Part shown: positions 29,035 to 38,615 of the stretch, piece after piece
Layout: the number at the start of each line of letters is the position of its first letter
Position numbering within the stretch: position 1 is the stretch's first letter
Assembly: GCF_023507745.1 (NCBI RefSeq)
Contig: NZ_JALPZO010000028.1
Location: 48,172 to 112,171 of the forward strand
Direction of reading: 5' to 3'
Length of the DNA: 64,000 bases
From: Vreelandella olivaria
Lineage (GTDB): Bacteria > Pseudomonadota > Gammaproteobacteria > Pseudomonadales > Halomonadaceae
Made by a program: the position numbers and the translations under genes
The notes under the pieces: model-generated
The model's input: the letters and a program-made list of their open reading frames with translations, nothing else
Databases searched by the model: none
Told to the model about the DNA's origin: nothing

Positions 29035-29159
29035 ATGGGGTAAGTCTGATGCTATAAGCGTATAAATTCAAGATAATAAGGGTAATCTTGAATTTATTCA
29101 TATAAAGATAAATATTATTACGATTTATGTATTACGTAATTATTGAGTTTTGACCCCAT
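29035..29159. promoter_or_regulatory. AT-rich divergent control region with 13-bp inverted repeat
   Basis: ATAAATTCAAGAT (29062-29074) and ATCTTGAATTTAT (29085-29097) form a perfect 13-bp inverted repeat with a 10-bp spacer. A wider 7-bp pair, ATGGGGT (29035-29041) and ACCCCAT (29153-29159), brackets the area, and the palindrome ATTACGTAAT lies at 29131-29140. The long repeat is a good candidate operator for the KfrA-like protein or a recombinase accessory site; which one is not decided by sequence. Confidence 0.65.
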
Positions 29160-29200
29160 AGTGGCGAGAATGGCGTTTTAGATTCACCAGGGGAAAGCAT

Positions 29201-30244
29201 ATGGCGCGCAGCGGGATTCAATACAGCGATGTTCAGCAGGCGATTGATAAGCTACTCGCCCGTGGCGATACGCCTAGCGTTCAGCGCATACGTGAAGTGT
29301 TGGGTACCGGTAGCTTCACGACCATAAGTGAGCATTTTCGTATCTGGCGCACTGAGCGAGAGCAGAATCGTGACGTTCCACCCCCAAAAGGTGTTCCAGA
29401 AGTCATCGTCAATGTGGCGGGGGAGCTTTGGCGCGAGGCGCAAGAGGTTGCCAATCACGCCCTGGCCCACTATCGGGAGGATGCCAATCGTCAGGTGGAA
29501 ACTGCTCTGCAAACAGCGGCCGATGCAGCCCAACAGGCGGCCAATGCAGAGCAGCGCGAAAGTGCCCTGGCAGAGCACCTTCGCCATACCGAACAACGGC
29601 TGGAAACACTAAACCGTGAATTGGCAGCCAACCAAAGCCAAGAGCGCCAATGGCAGCAGCAGGCAGAGAAAGCTATTCAGACGGCACAGGAGTACCAGCA
29701 AAAACACACCCAGGCTGAGCAACGAGTGGAAGCACTGCAAACGCAGTACGCCACAGAGCAAAAGCAGCAAATAAAGCGATGGGAAGAGCGCTTGGCCCAG
29801 GAAGAAAAACGCAACGAGGCAGCTGAAGGAAAGCTGATGGCGCTACTGGACACCTTGAGGCAGGAGCGGACTCAAGAAGAAAAAGCCTTGCAAAAGCGTT
29901 TACGGCAGTGGGAGCTGCGGGCAGATGCATTGGACAAAGAGCTGCAACGTAAAAAAGAGACACTGCATCAATATCAAATGGATAATAGTGCCCAGCAGCA
30001 GTGTATTGAGGCACTTGAGCGCCAGAACGAGGAACTGAATGAACAGCAGTCACAGCTTCAGAGCCAGTTGGACGAAGCTTATCGCTCACTGGAACAACAG
30101 CAAAAGCGCGCCGAGCAGGATGCCCAATGGCAGCAACAGCTGTGGCAGCATATGGAGGCACTGCAGGTGCAGCTAACCGCCTTGCCTGATACACTGAGCG
30201 CAAATGATAAACGGAAAAAGGAGGCTGAAAAGCCACCTCAGTAA
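29201..30244 (+). CDS. KfrA-like DNA-binding coiled-coil protein
   Basis: A 347-residue protein. Residues 5-65 (YSDVQQAIDKLLARGDTPSVQRIREVLG-like, ending FRIWRTERE) match the N-terminal DNA-binding domain of plasmid KfrA proteins. From about residue 75 on it is nearly continuous Gln/Glu/Ala-rich coiled coil. KfrA proteins bind their own promoter region and help plasmid stability; a chromosomal copy beside an integrase is suggestive of control over that recombinase. A site AGGGGAAA precedes the ATG. A hairpin follows the gene. Confidence 0.8.
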   Translation: MARSGIQYSDVQQAIDKLLARGDTPSVQRIREVLGTGSFTTISEHFRIWRTEREQNRDVPPPKGVPEVIVNVAGELWREAQEVANHALAHYREDANRQVETALQTAADAAQQAANAEQRESALAEHLRHTEQRLETLNRELAANQSQERQWQQQAEKAIQTAQEYQQKHTQAEQRVEALQTQYATEQKQQIKRWEERLAQEEKRNEAAEGKLMALLDTLRQERTQEEKALQKRLRQWELRADALDKELQRKKETLHQYQMDNSAQQQCIEALERQNEELNEQQSQLQSQLDEAYRSLEQQQKRAEQDAQWQQQLWQHMEALQVQLTALPDTLSANDKRKKEAEKPPQ

Positions 30245-30258
30245 GGGGGGAGCCGACT

Positions 30259-30283
30259 GAAACCAGCCGCAATGGCTGGTTTC
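30259..30283 (+). terminator. Hairpin after the KfrA-like gene
   Basis: GAAACCAGCC (30259-30268) pairs with GGCTGGTTTC (30274-30283) around GCAAT, a perfect 10-bp stem. Only a weak TCT tract follows, so it may be a bidirectional terminator shared with convergent nfuA. Confidence 0.7.
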
Positions 30284-30307
30284 TCTGCAAGTATGGCGAT
30301 AAGTAAT

Positions 30308-30913
30308 TTAGCGGTAATAAGCGTTGGTATTATCGGTGTGATCAGTGACATCACGAATACCCGCCAATTCAGGAATACGCTCCATCAGGGTCTTTTCAAC
30401 GCCATCCTTAAGGGTTAAATCGACCGCCGCGCAGCCCTGGCAGCCACCACCGAACGCCAGAATGGCAACCTTCTGTTCGGTAAGCTCCACCAGCTTGATC
30501 TCACCACCATGGGCCGCCAGCCCTGGGTTAATCTCGCTGTATAAAATATAATTGATGCGGTCTTCCAGAGGGCTGTCCGCATTAACTTTAGGCATTTTTG
30601 CGTTAGGGGCTTTAATCGTCAATTGCCCGCCCATGCGGTCAGCATTGAAATCGACGACGGCTTCTTCCAGAAATGCCAGGCTGTTTTTATCGAGAAAAAC
30701 GTTAATCTTCTCTAGCTCAAGCTTTACGTCGGTAGGTTCTTCTTCGCCAGGCCGGCAGTACGCTAGGCAGGTTTCTGCATAGGGAGTGCCAGGCTGGGTA
30801 ATGAAGATACGCACAGCAATTCCCTCAACGTTTTGTTTTTCCAACAATTCCGCAAGGTAGTCCTGTGCGCTATCGGTAATATCAATACCGGGAGCTTCGA
30901 TAGTCGTGGTCAT
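30308..30913 (-). CDS. nfuA: NfuA Fe-S biogenesis protein
   Basis: A 201-residue protein with an N-terminal A-type-like domain ([13 protein letters not shown]) and a C-terminal Nfu domain holding the cluster-binding CxxC in [19 protein letters not shown]. NfuA carries a 4Fe-4S cluster and delivers it to apo-proteins under oxidative stress or iron limitation. ATG 30913 ([10 protein letters not shown]) is the real start; an in-frame codon at 30955 lies further up. It sits near sufE, with the recombinase/KfrA pair in between. Confidence 0.94.
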   Translation of the reverse strand: MTTTIEAPGIDITDSAQDYLAELLEKQNVEGIAVRIFITQPGTPYAETCLAYCRPGEEEPTDVKLELEKINVFLDKNSLAFLEEAVVDFNADRMGGQLTIKAPNAKMPKVNADSPLEDRINYILYSEINPGLAAHGGEIKLVELTEQKVAILAFGGGCQGCAAVDLTLKDGVEKTLMERIPELAGIRDVTDHTDNTNAYYR

Positions 30914-31209
30914 GAGGGGTGTCTTCCTCTCGTGGTAGTGGCGTTGCCACATCACATGTCATTTGTTGCTATGGTAAGCAAAACTGCCCGTCGACACAAT
31001 CCCGACTATTTTAGTAGGCTATTCCCATAGCGCGAACCTTCCTTCAGTCTGAACCTTAAATGAATCGCTTAATCGGCTTGCTACGCTAACTTGCCGACCT
31101 AACTTGCTGCCCTATGTAGCACCCTTTGTTATGATAGGCGCCGCTTACCCATAGACGCTGATCATAAAAATACCCTTTTCGACTGAGACGCTGGAGATTT
31201 TCCCCTGCC

Positions 31210-34200
31210 ATGGCTGCTAGTGATTTGACTGCTTCCCTTACCCAACGCCTTACCCAACGCATCCTGATTCTGGATGGCGGCATGGGCACTATGTTGCAGA
31301 ATGCACAGCTTAGCGAGGAAGATTTTCGTAGCGAACGCTTTGGCGACTGGCCCTCTGATTTAAAGGGTAACAACGACTTATTGGCGTTAACCTGCCCTGA
31401 TGTGGTCGCACGTATTCATCGCGACTATCTGGAAGCGGGTGCAGATATCATCGAAACCAATACCTTTAACAGTACACGCCTCTCCCAGGCCGATTACGGC
31501 ATGGAAGATCTGGTGCCTGAGTTAAACCGGGAATCCGCACGCCTTGCCAGAGAGGTGTGCGATGCTGTAGCTGCGGAAACCGGTATTCCACGCTATGTGG
31601 CGGGGGTGCTTGGCCCCACCTCCCGCACCGCGTCTCTTTCCCCCGATGTCAACGACCCGGCAAAGCGTAACGTAACGTTTGATGAGCTGCGTGAAAACTA
31701 TTACGAAGCTGCCAATTGCTTAATAGCGGGTGGCGCCGATCTCATTATGATCGAAACCATCTTTGATACGCTTAATGCCAAAGCCGCCATTTACGCTCTT
31801 GAAGAACTTTTTGACGACTTGGGCAAGCGGCTGCCGGTGATGATTTCCGGTACGATTACCGATGCGTCCGGTCGCACCCTCTCCGGCCAAACCACGGAAG
31901 CTTTCTGGAACTCCATCCGCCATGCCCAGCCTCTTTCGGTTGGCCTTAACTGTGCGTTAGGGGCTGAGGAACTTCGCCCCTACCTGGAGGAGCTTGCAAC
32001 CAAAGCAGATACCTTCGTTTCCGCTCACCCTAACGCTGGCCTGCCCAATGAATTTGGCGAATATGACCAGACTCCGGAAGAGATGGCGGCTATTGTCAGC
32101 GAATTTGCCGAAAGCGGTCTTGTTAATATTATTGGCGGCTGCTGTGGCTCGACGCCAGAACATATTCAGGCAATTGCCGATGCGGTGCGGCTCATGGCTC
32201 CCCGTCAGGTACCCGAGCGTAGCAAGGCCTGCCGCCTATCCGGGCTTGAACCCTTTAACATTGAAGTGGACTCTCTGTTTGTCAACGTTGGCGAGCGTAC
32301 CAACGTTACTGGCTCGGCACGCTTTAAGCGCCTGATCGTCGAGGAGGACTTCACCACTGCCCTGGAAGTAGCGTTGGAGCAGGTTGAAAGCGGCGCTCAG
32401 GTTATTGACATCAACATGGATGAAGGCATGTTGGAGTCCAAGGAAGCGATGGTGCGCTTTCTTAACCTGATCGCGGGTGAGCCTGATATCGCCCGTGTGC
32501 CGATCATGATCGACTCTTCAAAGTGGGACATCATTGAAGCGGGCCTGAAGTGTGTGCAGGGCAAAGCGGTGGTTAACTCGATCTCACTGAAAGAGGGTGA
32601 AGCGGCGTTTCGAGAACATGCCACCAAGTGCCGCCGCTTTGGAGCGGCGATTGTGGTGATGGCTTTCGATGAAGAGGGTCAGGCCGATACCTTTGCGCGC
32701 AAAACCGAAATATGTGAACGCGCTTACCGACTACTGGTCGATGAGATTGGTTTCCCCGCAGAAGACATCATCTTCGACCCGAACATCTTTGCTATCGCAA
32801 CCGGCATCGAAGAGCATAATAACTACGCAGTAGACTTTATTGAGGCTACCCAGTGGATTCGTGAGCACCTGCCCCACGCCATGATTTCAGGCGGTGTGTC
32901 GAACGTATCGTTCTCCTTCCGTGGTAACAATCCTGTACGCGAAGCCATCCACTCTGTATTCCTTTACCACGCTATTCGTGCGGGCCTGACGATGGGGATT
33001 GTCAATGCTGGACAGCTCGCCGTGTACGATGACTTGCCTGCCGAACTACGCGATGCCGTTGAGGATGTTGTGCTCAACCGCCGCAGTGATGGTACCGAAC
33101 GACTGCTTGATCTTGCCGATAAATATAAGGGTGATGGTAGCGGCGCCGCTAAAAAAGAGGATTTAGAGTGGCGCAGTTGGCCGGTGAACAAGCGCATTGA
33201 GCACGCCCTGGTAAAAGGTGTGACCGCCTATATTGAAGATGACACTGAAGAGGCCCGAGCCCAGTCCGAACGCCCCATTGAAGTGATCGAAGGCCCGTTA
33301 ATGGATGGCATGAACGTGGTCGGCGATCTATTTGGTGCGGGTAAAATGTTCCTGCCACAGGTAGTTAAATCCGCCCGGGTAATGAAGCAGGCAGTGGCCT
33401 ACCTGATTCCCTATATCGAAGCGGAAAAAAGTGCCGAGACCCAGGCCAAAGGCAAGATCGTTATGGCTACGGTTAAAGGAGACGTGCACGATATTGGTAA
33501 AAATATTGTGGGTGTGGTGCTTCAGTGTAACAACTACGAAGTGATCGATCTTGGCGTTATGGTGCCCACAGACAAGATTCTTCAGGCAGCACAGGAGCAC
33601 AATGCCGACATTATTGGTCTTTCCGGCCTGATAACGCCTTCCCTGGATGAGATGGTCCATGTTGCCAAAGAGATGCAGCGCCGGGGCATGAATTTGCCTC
33701 TGCTGATCGGCGGAGCCACCACATCAAAGGCACACACGGCCGTTAAGATTGAGCCTCAGTACGAGCACCCGGTGATTTACGTCACCGATGCCTCGCGGGC
33801 GGTAGGAGTGGCGGGCCGATTATTGGCGCCCAACCTTAAAGCGGCCTATGTCAGCGAGATTCGTGAAGAGTACGAGAAGGTACGTGAGCGTAATGCGAAA
33901 CGCCGCCCCAAAGCAGCGGATTTGGACTACACCCAGGCGCGTAAGCGCCGTTTCCGTACGGACTGGAACAGCGTTACCCCCGTTAAACCCAAAATACTGG
34001 GCTTAAAAACCTTCGATGACTACGACCTGGAAGAGCTGGTAGAGCGCATCGACTGGACCCCTTTCTTTATGAGTTGGCAGCTCGCAGGCAAGTACCCCAA
34101 AATCCTTAACGACGATGTGGTTGGGGAAGCGGCCCGTAACCTGTTTGCAGATGCCCAGGTGATGCTGCGCAAGCTGATCGATGAGAAACGGATTGCGGCC

Positions 34201-34905
34201 AGAGGTGTTATCGGTCTATGGCCAGCCAACAGCGTTGATGATGATGTGATCGAAGTATATGCTGACGAGAGCCGTACCGAAGTGGTTGAGCGCTTACACC
34301 ATATCCGCCAACAAACCACCAAAGGGCGCGATGGTATTTGTTATAGCCTGGCGGACTTCATTGCCCCCAAAGAGAGCGGTAAAGCTGACTGGATAGGCGG
34401 CTTCGCCGTTACCACAGGACATGGGGTTGATGAATTATCAAAAGCCTATGAAGCAGCAGGCGATGACTATAACGCTATCATGGTACAAGCGCTTACGGAC
34501 CGACTGGCTGAAGCCTTTGCGGAACGTATCCACGAACGCGTACGTAAAGAGTTCTGGGGCTATGCGCCTGAAGAGACATTGGATAACGAAGCACTGATTG
34601 CGGAAAAATATCAGGGTATACGCCCTGCTCCTGGCTATCCGGCCTGCCCTGACCATACGGAAAAAACCACTCTGTTCCGTTTGTTGAACGCGCCAGAAAA
34701 CACCGGACTGACGTTAACGGAAAACTTTGCCATGTGGCCTGCTGCCGCTGTCTCTGGCTGGTATTTTGCCCACCCGCAGTCCAAATACTTCTCCACGGGC
34801 AAAATCACCCGTGACCAGGTAGAAGCGATTGCTGCGCGAAAACAGATGCCGTTGCAGGAAATGGAGCGCTGGCTTTCTCCTGTGCTCTCTTACGATCCCA
34901 ACTGA
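31210..34905 (+). CDS. metH: MetH, cobalamin-dependent methionine synthase
   Basis: A 1231-residue four-module enzyme. The homocysteine-binding domain comes first ([10 protein letters not shown]...[11 protein letters not shown], zinc Cys pair), then the pterin domain ([17 protein letters not shown]), the cobalamin domain with DVHDIGKN (the His ligand to cobalt), and the C-terminal AdoMet activation domain. It transfers the methyl group of methyltetrahydrofolate to homocysteine. The length is standard. The stop overlaps the MATE gene start by one base (TGATG). No riboswitch could be recognised in the 250 bp upstream. Confidence 0.97.
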   Translation: MAASDLTASLTQRLTQRILILDGGMGTMLQNAQLSEEDFRSERFGDWPSDLKGNNDLLALTCPDVVARIHRDYLEAGADIIETNTFNSTRLSQADYGMEDLVPELNRESARLAREVCDAVAAETGIPRYVAGVLGPTSRTASLSPDVNDPAKRNVTFDELRENYYEAANCLIAGGADLIMIETIFDTLNAKAAIYALEELFDDLGKRLPVMISGTITDASGRTLSGQTTEAFWNSIRHAQPLSVGLNCALGAEELRPYLEELATKADTFVSAHPNAGLPNEFGEYDQTPEEMAAIVSEFAESGLVNIIGGCCGSTPEHIQAIADAVRLMAPRQVPERSKACRLSGLEPFNIEVDSLFVNVGERTNVTGSARFKRLIVEEDFTTALEVALEQVESGAQVIDINMDEGMLESKEAMVRFLNLIAGEPDIARVPIMIDSSKWDIIEAGLKCVQGKAVVNSISLKEGEAAFREHATKCRRFGAAIVVMAFDEEGQADTFARKTEICERAYRLLVDEIGFPAEDIIFDPNIFAIATGIEEHNNYAVDFIEATQWIREHLPHAMISGGVSNVSFSFRGNNPVREAIHSVFLYHAIRAGLTMGIVNAGQLAVYDDLPAELRDAVEDVVLNRRSDGTERLLDLADKYKGDGSGAAKKEDLEWRSWPVNKRIEHALVKGVTAYIEDDTEEARAQSERPIEVIEGPLMDGMNVVGDLFGAGKMFLPQVVKSARVMKQAVAYLIPYIEAEKSAETQAKGKIVMATVKGDVHDIGKNIVGVVLQCNNYEVIDLGVMVPTDKILQAAQEHNADIIGLSGLITPSLDEMVHVAKEMQRRGMNLPLLIGGATTSKAHTAVKIEPQYEHPVIYVTDASRAVGVAGRLLAPNLKAAYVSEIREEYEKVRERNAKRRPKAADLDYTQARKRRFRTDWNSVTPVKPKILGLKTFDDYDLEELVERIDWTPFFMSWQLAGKYPKILNDDVVGEAARNLFADAQVMLRKLIDEKRIAARGVIGLWPANSVDDDVIEVYADESRTEVVERLHHIRQQTTKGRDGICYSLADFIAPKESGKADWIGGFAVTTGHGVDELSKAYEAAGDDYNAIMVQALTDRLAEAFAERIHERVRKEFWGYAPEETLDNEALIAEKYQGIRPAPGYPACPDHTEKTTLFRLLNAPENTGLTLTENFAMWPAAAVSGWYFAHPQSKYFSTGKITRDQVEAIAARKQMPLQEMERWLSPVLSYDPN

Positions 34906-36236
34906 TGTCGCCAGTGGTTCGCCGCCAGGGCAAAGTCATGCGACTGGCATTACCTATCATGTTAGGCATGCTTTCACAGAGTGTGCTTAACCTTGTCGAT
35001 GCTGCTCTTGTTGGCCATTTGGGAGAGCAAGCCCTGGCAGGGGTTGGGATAGGTGGCTATGCCATGTTTATGGTCACGGCACTGGTGTTTGGGCTCTCTT
35101 CCAGCGTGCAGTCCCAGACAGCGCAAAAGCTGGGAGCCGGGGGCGCTACCCCCACCCGCCCACTATATGCTGGCCTGATTATTGGCATGCTTGTTGGTAT
35201 GCCACTGTCGTGTCTGGCCTGGTGGCAGGCACCGGTGTTACTGCAGTTAATGGCATCTTCTGACGAGGTACAGGCGCTGGCCGTAGACTACTTTCGCTGG
35301 CGTGTGATTTCGCTGACCGCCATCGCCTTAACATTATGCCTGCGTGGTTACTGGAACGGCTTGCAGCATACCCACCTCTATCTGCGTATTATTGTTATCG
35401 TTCATGTGTTTAATGTTGTGATAAGCGCCGGGCTGATTTATGGAGTAGCGGGCCTGCCGGCCCTGGGCACCAGTGGCGCTGGTATTGGCACAACGCTTTC
35501 GCTGTTTCTGGGCCTTGTGATCTGGAGTTGGGTGACGCTTAAGCACACCCAACGATCAGGCGCTTATCTACCCGGTTGGAGGGCGATTCGCACCACCCTG
35601 TTGCTTGCTACGCCCCACTCTGTTCAGCAACTGCTGTTTGCAGCAGGGTACGTGGTGCTGTTTTGGTTATTAAGTAAGATGGGAACTGAAAGCGTGGCGG
35701 TGGGCCATGTACTGATCAATTTATCCTTACTGCTTATATTGCCTGGTGTAGGGGTCGGGGTGGCGGTAATGAGTCTGGTGGGCGAGGCCCTCGGCCGGGA
35801 TAACAAGCATGAGGCTCACCGCTGGGGAATTGATGCCTTAAACGTTGCTGGTATGCTGCTGACGCTGCTGGCACTGCCTATGCTGCTGTTACCTGAACAT
35901 GTGTTAGCCATTTTCTTTACCGACAACAATCTTATACAGCTAGGCAGCTTACCTCTGCAGATTACAGCCGTTATGATTGTGCTGGATGCAGCAGCCCTTG
36001 TGCTGGCTCAGGCGTTGATGGGCGCTGGTGCCCAGCGTACTGTGATGTTGCTAACCCTTGGTATGCAATGGTTCGTCTTCTTACCACTGGCGTGGTGGGT
36101 TGGCATTGGACTGGGCTATGGGTTGCTTGGTGTATGGCTGATGCAATTAGTTTATCGATTGCTTAACTCGACTGGCTTTTTATGGGTATGGCAGCGGCGG
36201 CGCTGGCAGACCCAAATAGTTTTAAATAGCGTTTAA
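34905..36236 (+). CDS. MATE-family multidrug/sodium antiporter (DinF/NorM type)
   Basis: A 443-residue membrane protein with about 12 hydrophobic helices and the MATE N-terminal run LALPIMLGMLSQSVLNLVDAALVGHLGEQALAGVGIGG; the second half repeats the pattern. MATE proteins export drugs or metabolites in exchange for sodium or protons. The ATG overlaps the metH stop, so translation is coupled. The substrate cannot be told. The C-terminal tail ends in a basic segment. Confidence 0.88.
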   Translation: MSPVVRRQGKVMRLALPIMLGMLSQSVLNLVDAALVGHLGEQALAGVGIGGYAMFMVTALVFGLSSSVQSQTAQKLGAGGATPTRPLYAGLIIGMLVGMPLSCLAWWQAPVLLQLMASSDEVQALAVDYFRWRVISLTAIALTLCLRGYWNGLQHTHLYLRIIVIVHVFNVVISAGLIYGVAGLPALGTSGAGIGTTLSLFLGLVIWSWVTLKHTQRSGAYLPGWRAIRTTLLLATPHSVQQLLFAAGYVVLFWLLSKMGTESVAVGHVLINLSLLLILPGVGVGVAVMSLVGEALGRDNKHEAHRWGIDALNVAGMLLTLLALPMLLLPEHVLAIFFTDNNLIQLGSLPLQITAVMIVLDAAALVLAQALMGAGAQRTVMLLTLGMQWFVFLPLAWWVGIGLGYGLLGVWLMQLVYRLLNSTGFLWVWQRRRWQTQIVLNSV

Positions 36237-36253
36237 CGATAAAAAGATAATTA

Positions 36254-36274
36254 TATATTCTTTTGTAGAATATA
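36254..36274. promoter_or_regulatory. AT-rich inverted repeat upstream of cysI
   Basis: TATATTC (36254-36260) and GAATATA (36268-36274) form a 7-bp inverted repeat with spacer TTTTGTA in the promoter region of the sulfite reductase gene, about 75 bp from its start. A regulator-binding site is plausible; no specific regulator is implied by the sequence. Confidence 0.4.
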
Positions 36275-36349
36275 AAACCCGCGTTAAGGTGGCGATACAT
36301 TACCGTCCGTCTCGACGTGACCATTTCGCTTTTAGCAGGATCGTGCCAC

Positions 36350-38005
36350 ATGTACCGTTATGATATTCACGACCAAACGTTGGTTGACGAGCGCGTTGCT
36401 CAGTTTCGCGACCAAATGGAACGCTACCGCGCCGGGCGTTTGGGAGAAGAAGAGTTTCGCCCATTGCGGCTGCAGAACGGCTTATATATTCAAAAGCATG
36501 CGCCGATGCTCCGTATTGCCATTCCATATGGGATGCTGGCGGGTTACCAGTTGCGTGCTCTGGCTGAGATCACCCGGCGCTATGACCGCGGCTATGGACA
36601 CTTCACCACCCGTCAAAACCTTCAGCTTAACTGGCCGGCACTTGAAGATGTGCCAGATATTTTAGCTGACTTGGCAAAAGTGCAGATGCACGCAATTCAG
36701 ACCAGCGGTAACTGCATTCGCAACACCACCAGCGACCAGTTTGCTGGCATTGCCAATGATGAAGTGGAAGATCCCCGGCCATGGTGCGAGTTAATTCGTC
36801 AGTGGTCTACCCTGCACCCGGAATTCGCCTATTTGCCGCGTAAATTCAAAATCGCGGTAAGCGGCGCTGCCCAGGATCGTGCTGCCATCCAGGTTCACGA
36901 CATCGGCCTGCGGCTATGGCGTAATGATCAAGATGAGCTGCGTATTAAGGTATTGGCGGGTGGTGGCCTTGGCCGTACACCGATGATCGGTGATGTGGTG
37001 CGTGAAGACCTGCCCTGGCAGCACCTACTGACTTACCTGGAAGCGTGCGTTCGCGTATATAACCAATTTGGCCGTCGCGATAACAAGTTCAAAGCACGTA
37101 TTAAAATCCTGGTGAAAGCACTGGGGATTGAAGAGTTCCGTCGTCGCGTAGACGAAGAGTGGGCTCACCTCAAAGATGGCCCACAAACACTGAATCAAGC
37201 GGCGGTTGACGCTGCGAAAGGCCACTTTCCCGAGCCAGAGCGCCGCCCGGTCGCTGAAAGTGCGGTCATCAATTTTGAACAGCTGCGCAGTGAAAACCGC
37301 AGCTTTGCCCGCTTTGTGACCAATAATGTGACTGATCATAAGGTATATGGCTACAAGGCCGTGACGCTGTCGTTAAAGCGTCGTGAACACGCCCCTGGCG
37401 ATGTAACCGCTGACCAGATGGAAGCCGTGGCAGATTTGGCTGACCGTTACAGCTTTGGTGAAGTACGTGTGACCCATGAGCAAAATCTGGTGCTTTCAGA
37501 CGTACCGGTGGACGAGTTGGAAGCGCTTTGGAAAGAACTCGATGCCTTGGGCATGGCTAATCCGACGGTAGGGACACTTAACGATATCATCTGCTGCCCT
37601 GGTGGGGATTATTGTGGTCTGGCCAATGCGGTATCCATTCCTATTGCGCAGGCACTTCAGGAGCGGTTTGAAGACCTGGACTTCCTGTATGACCTCGGCC
37701 CGCTGGATCTGAATATCTCCGGCTGTATGAATGCCTGTGGTCACCACCATGTGGGCCATATTGGCATTCTGGGTGTCGACAAGAAAGGTGAAGAGTACTA
37801 CCAGATCTCCATTGGCGGTAACTCTACTGACGATGCTTCTCTGGGCAAAATTCTCGGCCCCTCTTTCTTCCGCGAAGATGTCCCAGGTGTGGTTGAAAAA
37901 GTGCTTGAAGTATATGTAGCCGAACGCCACGAAGATGAGCGCTTCCTGGATACCTACCGCCGTATTGGTTTAAAACCCTTTAAGGAACGTGTCTATGCCC
38001 ACTAA
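36350..38005 (+). CDS. cysI: Sulfite reductase hemoprotein (CysI type)
   Basis: A 551-residue nitrite/sulfite reductase hemoprotein. The two halves each carry a ferredoxin-like domain; NLQLNWPALEDVPDI and TSGNCIRN are in the first. The siroheme/4Fe-4S ligands are in CCPGGDYC (about residues 414-421) and SGCMNACGHHH (about residues 456-466). It reduces sulfite to sulfide for cysteine synthesis. ATG 36350 (MYRYD) is chosen over 36317. The DUF934 partner gene downstream overlaps it by 11 bp, the usual arrangement in halophilic and pseudomonad-type assimilatory systems. Confidence 0.92.
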   Translation: MYRYDIHDQTLVDERVAQFRDQMERYRAGRLGEEEFRPLRLQNGLYIQKHAPMLRIAIPYGMLAGYQLRALAEITRRYDRGYGHFTTRQNLQLNWPALEDVPDILADLAKVQMHAIQTSGNCIRNTTSDQFAGIANDEVEDPRPWCELIRQWSTLHPEFAYLPRKFKIAVSGAAQDRAAIQVHDIGLRLWRNDQDELRIKVLAGGGLGRTPMIGDVVREDLPWQHLLTYLEACVRVYNQFGRRDNKFKARIKILVKALGIEEFRRRVDEEWAHLKDGPQTLNQAAVDAAKGHFPEPERRPVAESAVINFEQLRSENRSFARFVTNNVTDHKVYGYKAVTLSLKRREHAPGDVTADQMEAVADLADRYSFGEVRVTHEQNLVLSDVPVDELEALWKELDALGMANPTVGTLNDIICCPGGDYCGLANAVSIPIAQALQERFEDLDFLYDLGPLDLNISGCMNACGHHHVGHIGILGVDKKGEEYYQISIGGNSTDDASLGKILGPSFFREDVPGVVEKVLEVYVAERHEDERFLDTYRRIGLKPFKERVYAH

Positions 38006-38540
38006 TGACCAACCGAGTGAAGCGACTGAAGTGACACCAGTACATGTTGATCATTTGATCGCCAATGGTGAGCTGGCGGCCGAGAATGCCTGGTGTGTGT
38101 CTTACGATGCAGACACGCTTCCCGAGCAGCGTCCTGCTTTCGTTCCGCTGGCGCTTTGGCAGGCCAACCAGGACGATGCTGAGCTTGCCCCGCTACTGGC
38201 GAGTGATACGGAATTAACCGCTGAGCTTGGGAAACAGTTAAGCGCGTCCCCTGCCATTGCCATCGATTTCCCCGCCTTTACTGATGGCCGCGGTTACACC
38301 ATCGCCCGCCTGCTGCGTGAGCGTTACGGTTATACAGGTGAAGTGCGCGCGGTTGGTGATGTGTTGGTGGATCAACTGGACTATATGCGCCGTTGTGGCT
38401 TTTCGAGCATGGCACTGCGTGATGATCAACACCCGGGAGATGCTATTCGGGCGCTAAATGCATTTACTGTTCGCTATCAGACGGATGTTGAAGAGCGTCA
38501 GGCACTATTTGAGCGGCGCCTGGCCGCCACCAGTCAGTAA
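37995..38540 (+). CDS. DUF934 family protein, sulfite-reduction partner
   Basis: A 181-residue protein of the DUF934 family, often annotated as an oxidoreductase probably involved in sulfite reduction. The signature is in the second half: DGRGYTIARLLRERYGYTGEVRAVGDVLVDQLDYMRRCGF. It has no obvious cofactor motif. ATG 37995 has AAGGA about 8 nt upstream; GTG 37989 is an alternative start. It overlaps the cysI end, which implies coupled synthesis. A bidirectional terminator follows. Confidence 0.88.
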   Translation: MPTNDQPSEATEVTPVHVDHLIANGELAAENAWCVSYDADTLPEQRPAFVPLALWQANQDDAELAPLLASDTELTAELGKQLSASPAIAIDFPAFTDGRGYTIARLLRERYGYTGEVRAVGDVLVDQLDYMRRCGFSSMALRDDQHPGDAIRALNAFTVRYQTDVEERQALFERRLAATSQ

Positions 38541-38557
38541 GGCTTTGCCAAATAAAT

Positions 38558-38592
38558 AAAGCCGACAAAGGCGGTGAGCTTTTGTCGGCTTT
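38558..38592. terminator. Bidirectional terminator between cysI-DUF934 and hipA
   Basis: AAAGCCGACAAA (38558-38569) pairs perfectly with TTTGTCGGCTTT (38581-38592), a 12-bp stem with an 11-base loop. The A and T ends allow termination in both directions, and it lies between convergent transcripts. Confidence 0.88.
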
Positions 38593-38615
38593 ATATTTGC
38601 TGCGCACCTCAAACA

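Noticed and set aside
29673..30290. 205-codon frame antisense to the KfrA-like gene
   Set aside because: It mirrors the Gln/Glu/Ala-rich coiled coil, giving Leu/Cys/Ala runs; the KfrA-like frame has a real domain and ribosome site.
30956..31209. Cobalamin or SAM riboswitch upstream of metH
   Set aside because: No B12-box or other conserved riboswitch core could be recognised in the 254 bp.
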